Shown: positions 33,601-45,024 of the stretch, in pieces
Numbering within the stretch: position 1 is the first letter of the stretch
Layout of the letters: each line of letters starts with the position of its first letter
Source of the DNA: Pomphorhynchus laevis
Taxonomy: Eukaryota; Acanthocephala; Palaeacanthocephala; Echinorhynchida; Pomphorhynchidae
Length of the DNA: 64,000 nucleotides
Direction of reading: 5' to 3'
Assembly (NCBI GenBank): GCA_012934845.2
Contig: WNNJ02003440.1
Coordinates: forward strand, 372,001-436,000
The notes under the pieces: generated by a model
Databases searched by the model: none
Told to the model about the DNA's origin: nothing
Seen by the model: the letters and a program-made list of their open reading frames with translations, nothing else
Translations under genes and position numbers: made by a program

Positions 33601-33604
33601 CACA

Positions 33605-34645
33605 GAGACCACCCCTCCCTATTTTTTGCGGGATCCCACAAGGTTCAGTATTAGGTCTTCTGCATTTATCTCTTCTGCTTAGCGATCTCTCTCCGTTTAT
33701 CAAACCTTACTCCTTTAACGTTATGTAATACGCCGATGACATCCTCATCTATGCTCATACACCCGCATATCGCATACACGATATCGGCATTTCTGCCTCC
33801 AACTGTCTTTCTTCTATCTACAAACGTCTCTCCAATCTTCATCTCGTTCTAAACCCCGACAAGTCTAAAATAATGTAAATCCTCCCCCGTAAACCAAACA
33901 TATATCATCCAACTGTATCTTTTGCCTCAACGATCATCCCCATAGTACAAATCTCACTTTCTTAGGCTTCCATTTTGATGATCACCTTTTCCTTAAACCC
34001 TTCGTCCGTGACAAGGTCCGCTCGTCTAACTTAATTCTTCGTGACATCCGCCGTATCCGCCCCTTTATCGACTTCCGTTCTTGTATGTATCTTCTTTCAT
34101 CGCTTCTTTTCTCTGAAATCGATTACTGCCTCAGCCTTTTCGCCAATTCTCCAAAATCCATCATCCTACCCCTACAACGAATAATCAACACCGCCGTTCG
34201 AGTGCTCTTTCGTCTCCGTCGCTTCGACCACACATCCACATATCTTGCCTAAATCTACTGGCCCACCATTCACAACCGCATCAAACTCCACCTTCTTCTC
34301 GTAACTTTTTGTCTCATCGCTGTCGGCTCCCCATCGTTCATCAACCTTCCTTACTTAGACGACACTCACCCCACCTCTCTATCGCTGCGTTCCCTTCATA
34401 CCATCTTACTGTACGTTCCCAATTAATCCAACAACTATGGTACCCGATCCTTCCTCGTCGCCGCCACACTCGCTGGAATCAACTCCCTCTCGACGTCCGC
34501 CGCGCTCCTTCCTTTATCACATTCAAACACCTCCTCCGTTCACACGTTCTCGACACATGATTTACATTTTTGTTTTGTTGTGGTAATGTAACCGTGCGCT
34601 GGCACGTATTTGCCACGTTAAAATAAATCTTTTTTTTAAACGTGT
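33605..34645 (+). mobile_element. L2-like LINE 3' fragment inserted into an I/Jockey-like LINE
   Basis: 5'-truncated copy of the LINE at 44.9-48.9 kb. It begins at the RT box (IFCGIPQGSVLG), has YADDILIYAH and HDIGISASNCLSSIYKRLSN, and ends with the shared tail GCTGGCACGTATTTGCCACGTTAAAATAAATC followed by eight T. In-frame stops (for example directly before YADD, 33727) and small indels show it is inactive. Nucleotide identity to the 45 kb copy looks high, so the subfamily was active fairly recently. 5' truncation is the usual result of incomplete target-primed reverse transcription. Confidence 0.88.
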
Positions 34646-34649
34646 CATT

Positions 34650-37500
34650 CATCCGCCGTGACTGCTGTGAAAATGTCAAACAGTAGAATATCTGACCAAG
34701 ACATTCTTAAACTACTACAGTCTACAAAGCAGCCTTTGCTGAAAGAGATACAAACTCTTATCTCTATTCAACTTTCTTTTTTGTTTTCTTCACCTCAGAC
34801 TTCAGTAGTTCCAACGCCTGGATCAAAGAAGAGGGGGGGGCTCAGCCCACGCTGTGCCCCAGTAAAAAATCGGCATAATGACAAAGGCGAATATGGCGGT
34901 GGGACAAAAGGGAAATGAAGATACTGCCCGCGGCCAAAGGTCTTCCATATTAAAGTTAGTAGCGGGAAAGGCGACCTTTCCGCACCAGCTCTGTCTAGGT
35001 TGGGCAATCCCGTACAACTCGTCCATCCCAATGCAGAGTACTCGTGAGCCTTTTTCACTAAATATCCTTCAGTGGAATTTGGGAGGTGCTTCTGCCCTGA
35101 GACTTCTATCTTGTAGAGATGCAGATGTTATAGTCCTTCAGAAGACGCGGTCTATCCTTCTCCCCCAGGATATTACTAGATTCATCCCTAAGCACATTAG
35201 TTCCCACTATACTCCGTACATAACCCCGCCTCACTCATCTTTATTTCAAGGACTCTTGACCTTAGTTAAATGTTTCTTAAGATCCTCTCTTCTACTCAAC
35301 TATTCTTATCCAGCCCTGTCTTGTTTAGTTATATCACTCTGTAAGAACGGTAAACGACTCAGTCTAGCCAATGTCTACATCCGTTCAGGTGAGATTCACA
35401 AGAACCGTGACCACCTGGATAGGATTACATTTATCTTATTCATAAACCACCTTCCCCATATTTCATTGCAAATCAACAAATTCATCCCTCGACTTATTAC
35501 TGCTCAACGATAGGTGGATATTGAAACCTCACTGTACGGAACAGTCACGAACATCTGTCCACCTCTCATGACTTGATTCGTTGGCGGATAGAAGAAAATA
35601 CGCTGCTTCGAAGGAGATTCCACTTTGATCCTATCATAGTGGCTTTCTTTCAGGCAGCCATCCAACGCATTCCCCGAATTGGTAATAAGAGTCTAACCGA
35701 ATTTAATTCCTACCTCTCTTCGCAAGGTACCGTAATGCGTTTGACTACCTACAAATATCGTATTTGCAGTCCCACTCCGACAAAACTCAAGACTTTAGCA
35801 TACATGATATGTCTTCCCTACCTATCTGTTTCTGCGGAAAAGCTCTCTCGAAAGAATATTCGAACTCTATGTATATGTTCCAACTGGGTAAGGATATGGC
35901 AAGCATTGCTTCCCTTAATCCAGCCCAGTCTTCCTTCAGGAAGATATTCAACAAGGAGAAGCTTGTCTGTTGAAAGGATAGAGCCTTGGGTTGGATTGAT
36001 AAATAGGTATTGATAATGTTTTGGAGGAGTCACTATCTTTACATAATTATAGACCACTTAAACACCTTAACCAATGTCGCCTTGGAGATACTTAAGGATT
36101 AGAGATCTATCAGTCTCAGATATTCTTAACTCCTGAGGGCATTTTCCGGGCACCTACAAATCCGTCGCTCCACTCTCTTCTCGTGTCTGTCAGCTTTTGA
36201 CAGCCGAACAAAGAAGAGAATTGGCCGTCACAATGATTTTAGCCATCCCTTCCGATGTGGCCAGGATCAACATTAGTAGACGTGTTTTAATTCCGAAGAA
36301 AAATCCGGTATCTTGTCCTGAAGACTTGCGGCCCATTAAGTAGGCGAAATTTAATCCCACCAGGTTACAATAGGTTAGCCAAAGGTCGCTCGGTCCATTC
36401 AGCTGTAGGTGAAGTGCATCAGTTCTGTCAGGAGAATAGTCATCAACTTGCTGTGGCTGTTTTCCTTGACTTTTCTGCTGCATTTGATCGCATCTCCATT
36501 CCCTTTGTTATCTCTTCTCTCAGGTCCCTTGGGTTGCCTGCGAGAATTGTTAAAAGGGTGAAGATACTGCTGTACACTAAGCGATTCTTTTATACAGACG
36601 ACTCTGATGCGCGTCAGTTATACCCTCTTACAGGTGTTCCCCAATGATCATTTCTTTCTCCTATCTTGTTTCTTGCTGCTTCCATTAAACTCTTTAAAAT
36701 ATTTAAACGCGGCTAACATCTAATGGTATACGCTGATGATACCACATCCCTGTTCTCTGGACGCAGATGCAAAGACGTACTCTCAGACATCAGACGATTC
36801 TTTTTAAGATTAAACGACCAGTGAATCCGGTCCAATCTTATTTTAAACTCCTCCAAATCGCAGGTGGTAAGCTTTCATGGCACCCCTGCAACAAAGCAAA
36901 AACATAAGAAATTAGCACTCTCTGCCTCTCTCCATTTTGACTAATAAACCACTCCCTACCTTCACGAGTCGAGTAAAATATCTGGGGTTCATCGTTACGG
37001 TGAACTGGTCGGCGAAAGCAGACCTGGATAAACTTAAACGTATTCTGAAGAGAGCTATGTGGGCCATCAAACGGGCCCAGCATCTTTCATTGAAAGAGAA
37101 AACCCAAGTGCGCCTCTGGGGTACTTGAGCTATCTCGGGATTAGTCTTATTTTTTAGAGGACCTCCCCCAGAGCAAAGGCTAAGGTTTCTTAAGCTCCTC
37201 GTATCTCGTTTACCCAGCATAGTCCGCCTCGATTGGACTCTTCGGAGGGGGAGTGAAAGACCCCGGATGGTTTAGTCGAAGGGCGGCGTGTTGGATTGGT
37301 TGAAGGGTCCAGATCCCACTGGACCTGAGGCCACGAAGATAACAGACTTCTACAGACTTTTTAAAAGAGACTCTGACATATTTTCTTTCTTTTTCTTTTT
37401 TAAATGACACTGGCATTTATTTACTCCCTTGTATTAATTTTAAGTGTTATTTAATACAGTATTCAAAGCTGGGCAAATAAAACACATTTTCCTGAGCTAA
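34650..37500 (+). mobile_element. I/Jockey-like LINE, ORF2 remains (endonuclease and RT)
   Basis: Fragments in order: LNILQWNLGGASALRLL with DADVIVLQKT (APE-type endonuclease start) near 35060-35150; VLIPKKNPVSCPEDLRPI (36285-36340); VAVFLDFSAAFDRISIPFV (36446-36502), the RT motif with the first catalytic Asp; LTGVPQ (36630); VYADDTTSLFSG (36725-36760), the YADD box; and a C-terminal WSAKADLDKLKRILKRAMW block. Frames change several times and stops are frequent, so the copy is dead. The clade is judged from 'DFSAAFDR' and the gag-like ORF1; R1 or another I-group clade is possible. The element ends near 37500 after a T/C-rich stretch, without a clear tail. Confidence 0.7.
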
Positions 37501-37599
37501 GCGCCTGTTTATACAGTTGAATACGTAAGGGGCATCTAGTAATAAAATACAGTTTTTCTAGAATTATTGTACTCATTTGAATTGAATGAACTACTGACT

Positions 37600-38340
37600 C
37601 TATGCAACATCGTTATAAAAGTGATAGAAGAATTTCATTTCATAACATCAAATGTTATAGTCGACATTTTTAATTGTTGGCATAATATCGAAAGCTAAAA
37701 ATGAATCAATATTGCAAGGTAATCGAAATTAATACTGGTATAAAACACTATTTCAGTATTAATTCTACAAAAGAATTCTTAGAATAGACAAAAGGAATAA
37801 ATTTTCAAAATATAAATACATACGATTTTAGTACGCTTTATACAAATCTAGATTTAGTAGATATTAAAGAAGCGTTAGTAAAATTAATTAACCTTATATT
37901 CGGAAAAAGATATACATATATATGTTTTAATAATTATAACGCCTATCCTACAAAAATTAAACCATCAAGTAAATATATATGGATAAAATTGAATTAATAG
38001 AATCCTCAAATATTTTGATAAATCAAAATTATTTAAAAGTAGGGACATCTATATTTAGACAAGTAAAAGGTGTTCTAATGTGAGATAATAGTAGCCCAAT
38101 TATAGCTGACTTGTTTTTAAGCTTTATAGAATATGAATTTGTTCATAACTGTGTAAAAACTAAATCTAAACAATATAAATATATGAAATACATGTTTCGA
38201 TACATTGATGATATATGTGTATTTAATTCTAATAATTTTTATTCAATTAGTTAACAAATTTATCCAGAAAGCCTTATTCTTAACAAAACCAATATTAATG
38301 ATAAAGAATAATTAAATTAACATTAACTAAAACTACTATT
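37600..38340 (+). mobile_element. PLE reverse-transcriptase fragment
   Basis: Reads INTYDFSTLYTNLDLVDIKE (37828-37880), the RT motif with the first catalytic Asp. Further on come FRQVKGVLM and DNSSPIIADLFLSFIEYEFV (38055-38145), corresponding to the G.PMG..SP..AD.. motif of Penelope-like RTs, then MFRYIDDICVFNSNNFYS (38185-38245), the YIDD catalytic box, then PESLILNKTNINDK. The element therefore belongs to the Penelope/Neptune kind. A stop replaces the Gly of the MG motif (38082-38084) and others follow, so it is inactive. The sequence stops being PLE at 38340, where a 3'-end repeat is joined out of register, indicating internal deletion. Confidence 0.85.
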
Positions 38341-38343
38341 AAT

Positions 38344-38710
38344 TTAGGGGCCGAAACCTGAGTCGTTGAATATGTGTCGAAACTTGGTAGTATAGCAGTT
38401 CCTCCTGATGACCTCTAATTCTTATTCTGATACAACGTCTGTTATTTATTAGTCAATTCATAATAATTGACTTTTATTTTAAATTTAAATTTTAAATTTT
38501 ACTCGGTATAAGTTATATAATTTAACGTATTTCATCAGAAGAAATACGTTATTAACACGTATTTGGTCCAGCTGCTATGTTGGGTATAGGAGTTAGGAGC
38601 TGAAACGTGATAGCATAGCAGTTCTTCCTGATGACCTCTAATTCTTATTCTGATACAACGTCTGTTATTTTTTAGTCAATTCATAAAAATGACTTTTTTT
38701 AATTTAAATT
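38344..38710 (+). repeat. Two PLE 3' end repeats in tandem
   Basis: Copy 1 (38344-38480): GGGGCCGAAACCTGAG..AGTATAGCAGTTCCTCCTGATGACC. Copy 2 (38540-38715): TTTGGTCCAGCTGCTATG..GAGCTGAAACGTGATAGCATAGCAGTTCTTCCTGATGACC. Both then run CTCTAATTCTTATTCTGATACAACGTCTG. These are the same block as at 10.5 and 57.4 kb. Confidence 0.75.
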
Positions 38711-39044
38711 TTTTATTTTAACTTGATTTAAATTATAAAAAATCTAAAAACAATTATTAATTTTATTATTTAATTATTAAATTTTGATTTAGCATTATTA
38801 TGTTTTGTTTAGTTTATAATTATATTAAATACGTAGACTCATTTATCTAATTTGATTAATTATAATCTTTCTTAAAAGAAATCTCATTTTCAATAAAAAT
38901 TTGCGAATAAAACATTATTCGCAAATTATTCACGAAACATGGCAATACAATTATTATAAAATTGCTGATAGACAAAGAATATCGTTCAGCGTATGATGGT
39001 TATTAACTTCAATTCATGGAAACGTAAGGTGCTCGGGGTTAATG

Positions 39045-39680
39045 TTAAATGATCAAAATTGAAATGGCAAGACGCCCCGCATGAGTCAGAAAATTTATTG
39101 AATTTTCGATTCCAGTTTGGAATCATCATCAGAAATCTGAAACAAGTAAAATGTTAAGGATATAAAAAGAAAACACGTAAAAACAAAAATGCACATTAGG
39201 TAGGTCCTTACGTTGTGCTGCCAGGTCTACGCATGTGTTAGCAAACTTTACAAAGAACGATGATCAATCCCGATTTAGAATTAAACGGTAGCCATCATTC
39301 TCATTTAAGCCCGGCTTCAATTCATTTTGATAATGTTGAAGTTATCTATTCTGTCCAAAGAAAATTTGAAAGGCGAATATGCGAGTCACTCTGGATTGAA
39401 GAATTGAAGCCGGGCTTAAATGAGAATGATGGCTACCGTTTAATTCTAAATCGGGATTGATCATCGTTCTTTGTAAAGTTTGCTAACACATGCGTAGACC
39501 TGGCAGCACAACGTGATGACCTACCTAATGTGCATTTTTGTTTTTACGTGTTTTCTTTTTATATCCTTAACATTTTACTTGTTTCAGATTTCTGATGATG
39601 ATTCCAAACTGGAATCGAAAATTCAATAAATTTTCTGACTCATGCGGGGCGTCTTACCATTTCAATTTTGATAAGTACAA
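39045..39680. mobile_element. Foldback of two PLE 3' ends (GIY-YIG C-terminus plus UTR)
   Basis: Left arm 39049-39328 and right arm 39402-39676 are reverse complements with only a few differences; the central 75 bp is single-copy. The right arm and centre encode FDNVEVIYSVQRKFERRICE, then SLWIEELKPGLNENDGYRLI, then LNRD and a stop. That is the end of a GIY-YIG endonuclease domain, with the catalytic Glu region 'E.LWI..LKP.LN'. The 3' UTR in both arms contains CTGATGATGATTCCAAACTGG followed by AATCGAAAATTC, a hammerhead-like block. It differs from the 268-903 PLE, so it is another PLE family. It probably arose by twin priming or by recombination between inverted copies. Confidence 0.8.
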
Positions 39681-39769
39681 TTCGTTTGAATAGTAGGCTG
39701 ATATATGAAAAATTTCAAAACATTCAAAGCTTAAAAGCTTCATTGGTGACAAAATGTCTACTTAATCTT

Positions 39770-40080
39770 AGGTTATTTCAATAAAAAAAAGTAAAGACGA
39801 GCTTTGTCTCAATGAGTTTTTAAAACAACTGCCCTATGTGCGCGAGCTAACTCAGCTCCGCAGGCATTCTTTTACGCTCCAACATAAGCGCAGACGCAAT
39901 AAGAAATATTGCGATGTCCGAGACAGGGTAGCACAAAACTGGAACCAATTGCATGCAAATATTGTATCTCTGACTAAAGTCAATCAATTTAAAAACTCTG
40001 AGACATAAATTGAAGGATGGATTGCCTTAATTGGGATAGTTTATTGAATTATCCTAAATTTTATCTTTTACTGTTTTATA
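39770..40080 (+). mobile_element. CR1-like LINE C-terminal fragment
   Basis: The frame ending at 40008 reads FLKQLPYVRELTQLRRHSFT, then KRRRNKKYCDVRDRVAQNWN and NIVSLTKVNQFKNSE. This is the usual C-terminal pattern of CR1-type LINEs (RGH.LKL..R......F..RV...WN.LP..VV.A..VN.FK..L). It is heavily 5'-truncated; the 3' UTR trails to about 40080. Confidence 0.65.
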
Positions 40081-40172
40081 TATGGATGCTTTTGGATCGA
40101 GCTTTTATGCTCATATTATAAAATACGAACTTTTATAATGTTAACTAAATTAAATATGAAGAGCAAAATTAC

Positions 40173-40315
40173 CTGCGGCTGCATGCGCAAACTTGTATCT
40201 TTAGGATAGAATGATATGCGCATATTACTTAAATGAATATTACCGAAAATAGCTTTTCGTCGATCCTCCATAATAAAATAAACATCTGTCAAATTGGGAC
40301 TCTCTTTCTCTTCAC
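40173..40315 (-). CDS. MTMR10: MTMR10/11/12-like exon, GRAM/PH domain start
   Basis: The open frame lies between acceptor CATACCACAG and donor CAG|GTAATT. It reads EEKESPNLTDVYFIMEDRRK, then AIFGNIHLSNMRISFYPKD, then TSLRMQPQ. IFGNIHLSNMRISFYP matches the second and third strands of the myotubularin GRAM/PH domain ('G.L..TNF.L.F.P'), which is the membrane- or partner-binding N-terminal domain. The donor leaves phase 0. The next recognised exon downstream is at 24784, also phase 0, but the domain lacks the strands expected between them, so at least one exon is unseen in the transposon-filled 15-kb intron. Same strand and family as the exons at 24.7, 22.4 and 5.6 kb. Confidence 0.65.
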
Positions 40316-40700
40316 CTGTGGTATGAAATTACTGTAACTCATATTGAAAACTTTAAAGCGATCGAATTACCTGGTAAAAACATCCAAGTTTAATACGTTA
40401 GAATCTAAAATATTCAAGTACTTTTGTAGGTATCATTTTTTATCATTAATCGCAAATCAAACATAATGAATTTGTCCTATATATAGGCGGCATCGAAATA
40501 CTATAAAGATAATATCGTTAGCCTATTTTAAATATTTTAAACAAAATATGTATTAGACCTATAATGCGCAAAGTTTTTATATTATATTTTAATTACATTT
40601 ATTAAAATAATCTTCGCATATCTATTTGTTGAGCATGTTCGTCTTATTTTAGGCATTAGCATGAGCTACAGAGCAAAACAGTGAAATTAGGAAAGCTTAC

Positions 40701-40739
40701 CGCATTTCGGACAGGAAGCCAAATTTCACCAGTCTCGCA
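40701..40739 (-). CDS. Tentative short MTMR-like exon (39 bp)
   Basis: A 13-codon open stretch, CETGEIWLPVRNA, lies between acceptor GACTACAG and donor GCG|GTAAGC (a strong donor). It would supply the first strand of the GRAM domain ('GE.V..E...V'). The phase at its end (0) does not match the start of the exon at 40315 (which needs one base), so either another mini-exon lies between or one border is misplaced. A translation start was not found; DNA upstream of 40960 is LINE sequence. Confidence 0.3.
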
Positions 40740-40959
40740 CTGTAGTCTCAGCTAAGTGATCTGATTTGGTCCAACGTACATACGATTTCCAGTTTACCGT
40801 GTGCAAATAAACAAGCGATAATTTAACAGAGAATACTACCGGGCTCATCGGTTTGTAAAGCACAGAAATCAGCCAGTGATATTTCGGCAATCTAGAAAAA
40901 GACCATAAACTCTTAAAATTATCAACCCAGTCAATTAACACATTTTTTCCGCCTCAGCC

Positions 40960-42985
40960 TCCATAACACTAGATATATTATCAATACATCCGATCTCATC
41001 CTCAACCTATTAACCAAGCAATCCATCAATATTTTCTGCCTCACCGAATCTCGGCACTCCGATTCTGACAACCTCTTCATCCGCTGTTTGCTCTCTGACA
41101 GTTGCTCACTAGTCGAATCCGTAAGCCCACTAAACTCATCCCCTTCTAAATTCTCTAATCATGACGGCATTGTCGCATTAGCCCGTCAATCCGCGTCTAT
41201 TCGCAAAATCACTTCCCCTTTCAGTCCTTGCTCTTTTGAACTGCTAACTTGTCATTCTTCTAACACGATAAATCTAGATCTCGCAATTGCATATCGTCCT
41301 GGTTCATCTGCTCCTACCTCCTTATAATTCACAAAACTCGCTAACCTTCTGTCCCAATGTTCTTTGTCCTCCATCCCATCAATCGTTCTTGGCGACTTCA
41401 ACATCCGCATCGACGGCCACTCTTTCACGGTTTCCATCCAGTTCATCAACATTCTGTCCAACTATAACTACAAACCCATCTCCACTGCCCCACCCATATC
41501 CTTGACAAGGCACTCGACATCATCGCTGTCCCCGATCATTTTGCTGCCTACTCCTCAGTGTCCACATTCGATCCTAGTCTATCCAATCACTTTCTCGTAA
41601 CCATTGATCTCACTCACAACCACACCCTTCCTCACACACCTACAATCCTACGTCGCCCTCGGAGAAATCTTAACCTCTCCCTTCTCCGCTCTGCCTTACT
41701 CAAATCGTATCTATCCTATCCCAAATAACATATTCTTCTCCTCACGATCTCGCCTTTCTCTTCGACTCTGAAATCACATCCACTCTCGATCTTATCTTGC
41801 CCTTCAAGCCTGACCCAGACCGTCGCTTGCACCGTGCTTCATGGTTTGAAATCCAATGACTACTCTCGAAGCGTCGACTCCGTCATGCTTTTCGAGTCTA
41901 TCACCGCTCTCTCAGAAGTGATTTCCACTGGATCACTCCGTCTTTCCGTTATTCCTATCTTGCTCCTCGCCGGTTTCATCTCAACCTACTACGTACAAAA
42001 TGCCGCTCCTTCTGGCAGCATAAAATCATCACTTCATTCAACTTTAAGACACTCTTGCATACTTTTAACTCAATCCTTGCTCGCTCCTCTTTGCCTTGAA
42101 ACATAAATCCCCTTGATTATTCGTCATTTCGCCAGACAAAGTATCCACGTTGCTCTCACACCCCGGTTTTTATCCTATCCAACTCTGCCCCGCCTAGCAT
42201 CATACTCCCGGAAATATTTCATATTATCCCTTATCACCTACCGAAGTCTCATCTGTCATCATATCCTTGCCCAACAAAACCTCGCCTGCCGATCCATTGA
42301 CTACCCACATACTTAAATCCATGTGTTTATCGATATCCCCTTTTCTCTCAACTTTATTTAACTCGTCCATCCGAAGTCGTATCTTCCATTCACACTGAAA
42401 ATCTGCAATCGTTCGTCCCCTCCTTAAGAAAAAATCGCTCGACCCCTCTCTTCCTTCTAGCTATCTCCACATTTCACTACTACCTACTTTTTCTAAGCTC
42501 TTAGAACGCCTCATCTAAATACAGATAAACGCTTATCTCTCCTCATCCAACCTGTACCCTCCTTTACAATCCGCTTTCCGCTCTAATCACTCCACAGAAA
42601 TCGCCTGCATGAAAGTTTACAACGACTTACTGATTTCTCGAGACAAGACTCTATATAGTGTTCTCATCCCCGATATCGGCATTTCTGCTTCCAACTGTCT
42701 TTCTTCCATACACAAACGTCTCTCCCATCTTTGTCTCTTTCTAAACCAAGACAAGTCTAAAATAATGTGGATCCTTCCCCGTAAACCAAGCATATCTCAT
42801 CCCACTGTATCTTTTGCATCATCAATCATCCCATAGTACACAATCTAAATTTGTTGGGCTTCCATTTCGATGATCACCTTTCCCTTAAACCCTTCGTCCG
42901 TGACAAGGTCCGCTCGTCTAACTTAATTCTACGTGACATCCGCCGTATTCGTCCCCTTATCGACTTCCGTTCTTGTATGTAAATG
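40960..42985 (+). mobile_element. L2-like LINE, degenerate copy truncated at its 3' side
   Basis: Runs from the ORF2 endonuclease (LDLAIAYRPGSSAP, LGDFNIRIDGHSF at 41275-41430) through the linker (SKRRLRHAFRVYHRSL-like text near 41860-41920) into the RT. It shows an internal deletion that fuses the palm region directly to DIGISASNCLSSIHKRLSHL (42660-42730). It breaks off at 42985 within RSCMY, exactly where the CR1-like LINE's 3' end begins on the other strand. It has many stops and small indels. Its high similarity to the 45-48 kb copy places it in the same subfamily. Confidence 0.85.
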
Positions 42986-42999
42986 TATGTATGAATGTA

Positions 43000-44944
43000 T
43001 TATTATTACTAGTATTACAAGTTATAGCCAAATGGCTGTTTCAACTGATCACATAGGAAAATATGAAAAAAAAGAAAAGAAAAAAAAGTAAATAGCGGTT
43101 ACATAATATTGTATACATCCGGAATGCCATGATCGTTAATCCACTGACGAAGTTGAACTTTAAATTGAGAGAAGTCCTTGGTACATGCTATTTCTCCTGG
43201 CAACGTGTTCCAGGCGTTAAATGCTCGATGTGAGAGCCTAGCCAAACTCACTTCTTTACCGTGTGGAAACTTAAATAGTTTCAACGGGTGGCCACGACGC
43301 GTCTGAGAACAAACTTTAACATAGCACGAGGGAAACATATCTATCCTATTAACCATTCGCCATAATGCAACAAGGTCTAGGTAATATAGCCTCTGACCCA
43401 AAGATGGTATCTTTAGAAATTCAAGCCGCTCACGATATGAATATGATCCATCCATACACATTCGAGAACCTCTACGAAGGATTGACTCTAGTCTATTGAA
43501 CTCTTTCTTAGTGTATGGAAAAACTGCTTGCACGCAGTACTCTATATGCGGGCGAACAAGAGCGCAGTAAAGCCGTTTGAAGACGTATGGATTAATACGA
43601 TTAAATGCATTTTTGACGCAGTACATAGCTCGCAAAGCCTTGCTATAGGCAAACTCTGTATTTGACCGAGATTTCAATGTCCTATGTACCATGACACCCA
43701 GATCCCTATACTCCATGACGACATTAAGAATTGAAGTTCCTAGGCGAAAACGACGGTCATTGCAACGCCTTCCTAATTTCATGTGGCCGCATTTGTCAAC
43801 ATTGATCTTCATGCCAGTAGCCTCACTCCATTGGTATATTTCATTAAGGTCTTTCTGCAGGGAAATGCCATGCGGATCAATATCATCTACAGACCATAGT
43901 TTGAGGTCTTCATCAAAAGCAAGACAGGGACTCTGAATCCGCAGCAACAAATCGTTAAGGAACACAATAAACAGCAGAGGTCCTAGTACGGTACCCTGCG
44001 GAACACCACAGTAAACGCGTCTAAGAGTGGAAAGATGGGTGCCAACTCTCACCCTAAAGAATCGATTACGTAGGAAATCTTGAATCCACTTACACAACAT
44101 TACAGGAATGCCGTAGTTAAATAGTAATGCTACCAAGCTCTCATGCGGCACCCGATCGAATGCTCTTGAAAAGTCAATGAATACCACATTGATTGATTGG
44201 CCGCGACTGACCGCCTCAACCCACATTTCGCGTGAAGTCAATAAGTATGTTAAGCAGGAACGACCAGGGAGGAAACCGTGTTGAGAATACGACATTATAC
44301 CGAGTTCCCTCAAGTGATGCCTGATCCGGGTGGCGATCAACTTTTCAAGCACTTTGCATAGAGAACTAGTCAGGCTGATTGGTCTATAGTCAGTACAAGC
44401 CGTTGCAATGATTTTCTTTGGGATCGGAACTACGATGGCAGTTTTCCAGACTTCAGGAACACATCTACTGGTCAAACTGTTCTCAAATATAGCAAGAAGA
44501 GAAGGAGCCAAATATCTAGATAAATTCTTCAAGAGAAACGGAGAAATGTCATCAGGGCCGGTAGAGCAAAATGGGCCAAGCTGATCAAGCTTACTTACAA
44601 TCTCACTAATCGTTACTGGAAGAAAACGCGAAGATTGCCCTAATGCTACACCATGCAAAGTGATAGAAGCTTTATGTGAATTATGTGTCGGTAGCGAAAA
44701 AGACGTAGCAAGGCATTCCACAATACCACTCTGAGAAGTTATCATACATCCCTTCGCATTAAGGACATACTTGATTTCAGTGTTAAGGGTTCTGTTGCGA
44801 CGAACATAAGCCCAGAATAGTTTTGGATTTCGTGTTACATTAGTAGCGATAAACGATTCGAATGCACATCGTTTTGTTGCTTTCGCTCTAGTACAAAGAT
44901 TTCGAACATATTTATATCTGGCAGAGAAACTAGAGTCAGAACGC
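43000..44944 (-). mobile_element. CR1-like LINE, ORF2 reverse transcriptase part
   Basis: A long open frame (43099-44745; open upstream to 44944) encodes the RT half of ORF2: KLFWAYVRRNRTLN, IVVPIPKKIIATACTDYRPI, NVVFIDFSRAFDRVPHESLV, VYCGVPQGTVLGPLLFIVFL, and the C-terminal RRGHPLKLFKF and HRAFNAWNTLPGEI. The fingers, palm and thumb are almost unbroken, yet motif C reads FDED (43903-43914) where FADD is expected, which should kill polymerase activity. The 3' UTR ends in AATAATAATACATTCATACATACAT. The missing 5' half of ORF2 continues at 49190 on the same strand; an L2-like LINE sits between. The trematode-like CR1 style is one clue to the host. Confidence 0.9.
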
Positions 44945-45024
44945 TGAAAAAAAAGGATTTATTTTAACGTGGCAAATGCGTGCCAGCGCACGCTTACATG
45001 ACCACAACAAAACAAAACTGTGAA

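Noticed and set aside
34795-35058. Minus-strand frames over the I/Jockey-like LINE
   Set aside because: Shadows of ORF2 on the plus strand.
40771-40915. Open stretch IAEISLADFCALQTDEPG as a first MTMR exon
   Set aside because: Acceptor TTTTTCTAG is good, but the donor is weak and no start codon or family motif is visible.
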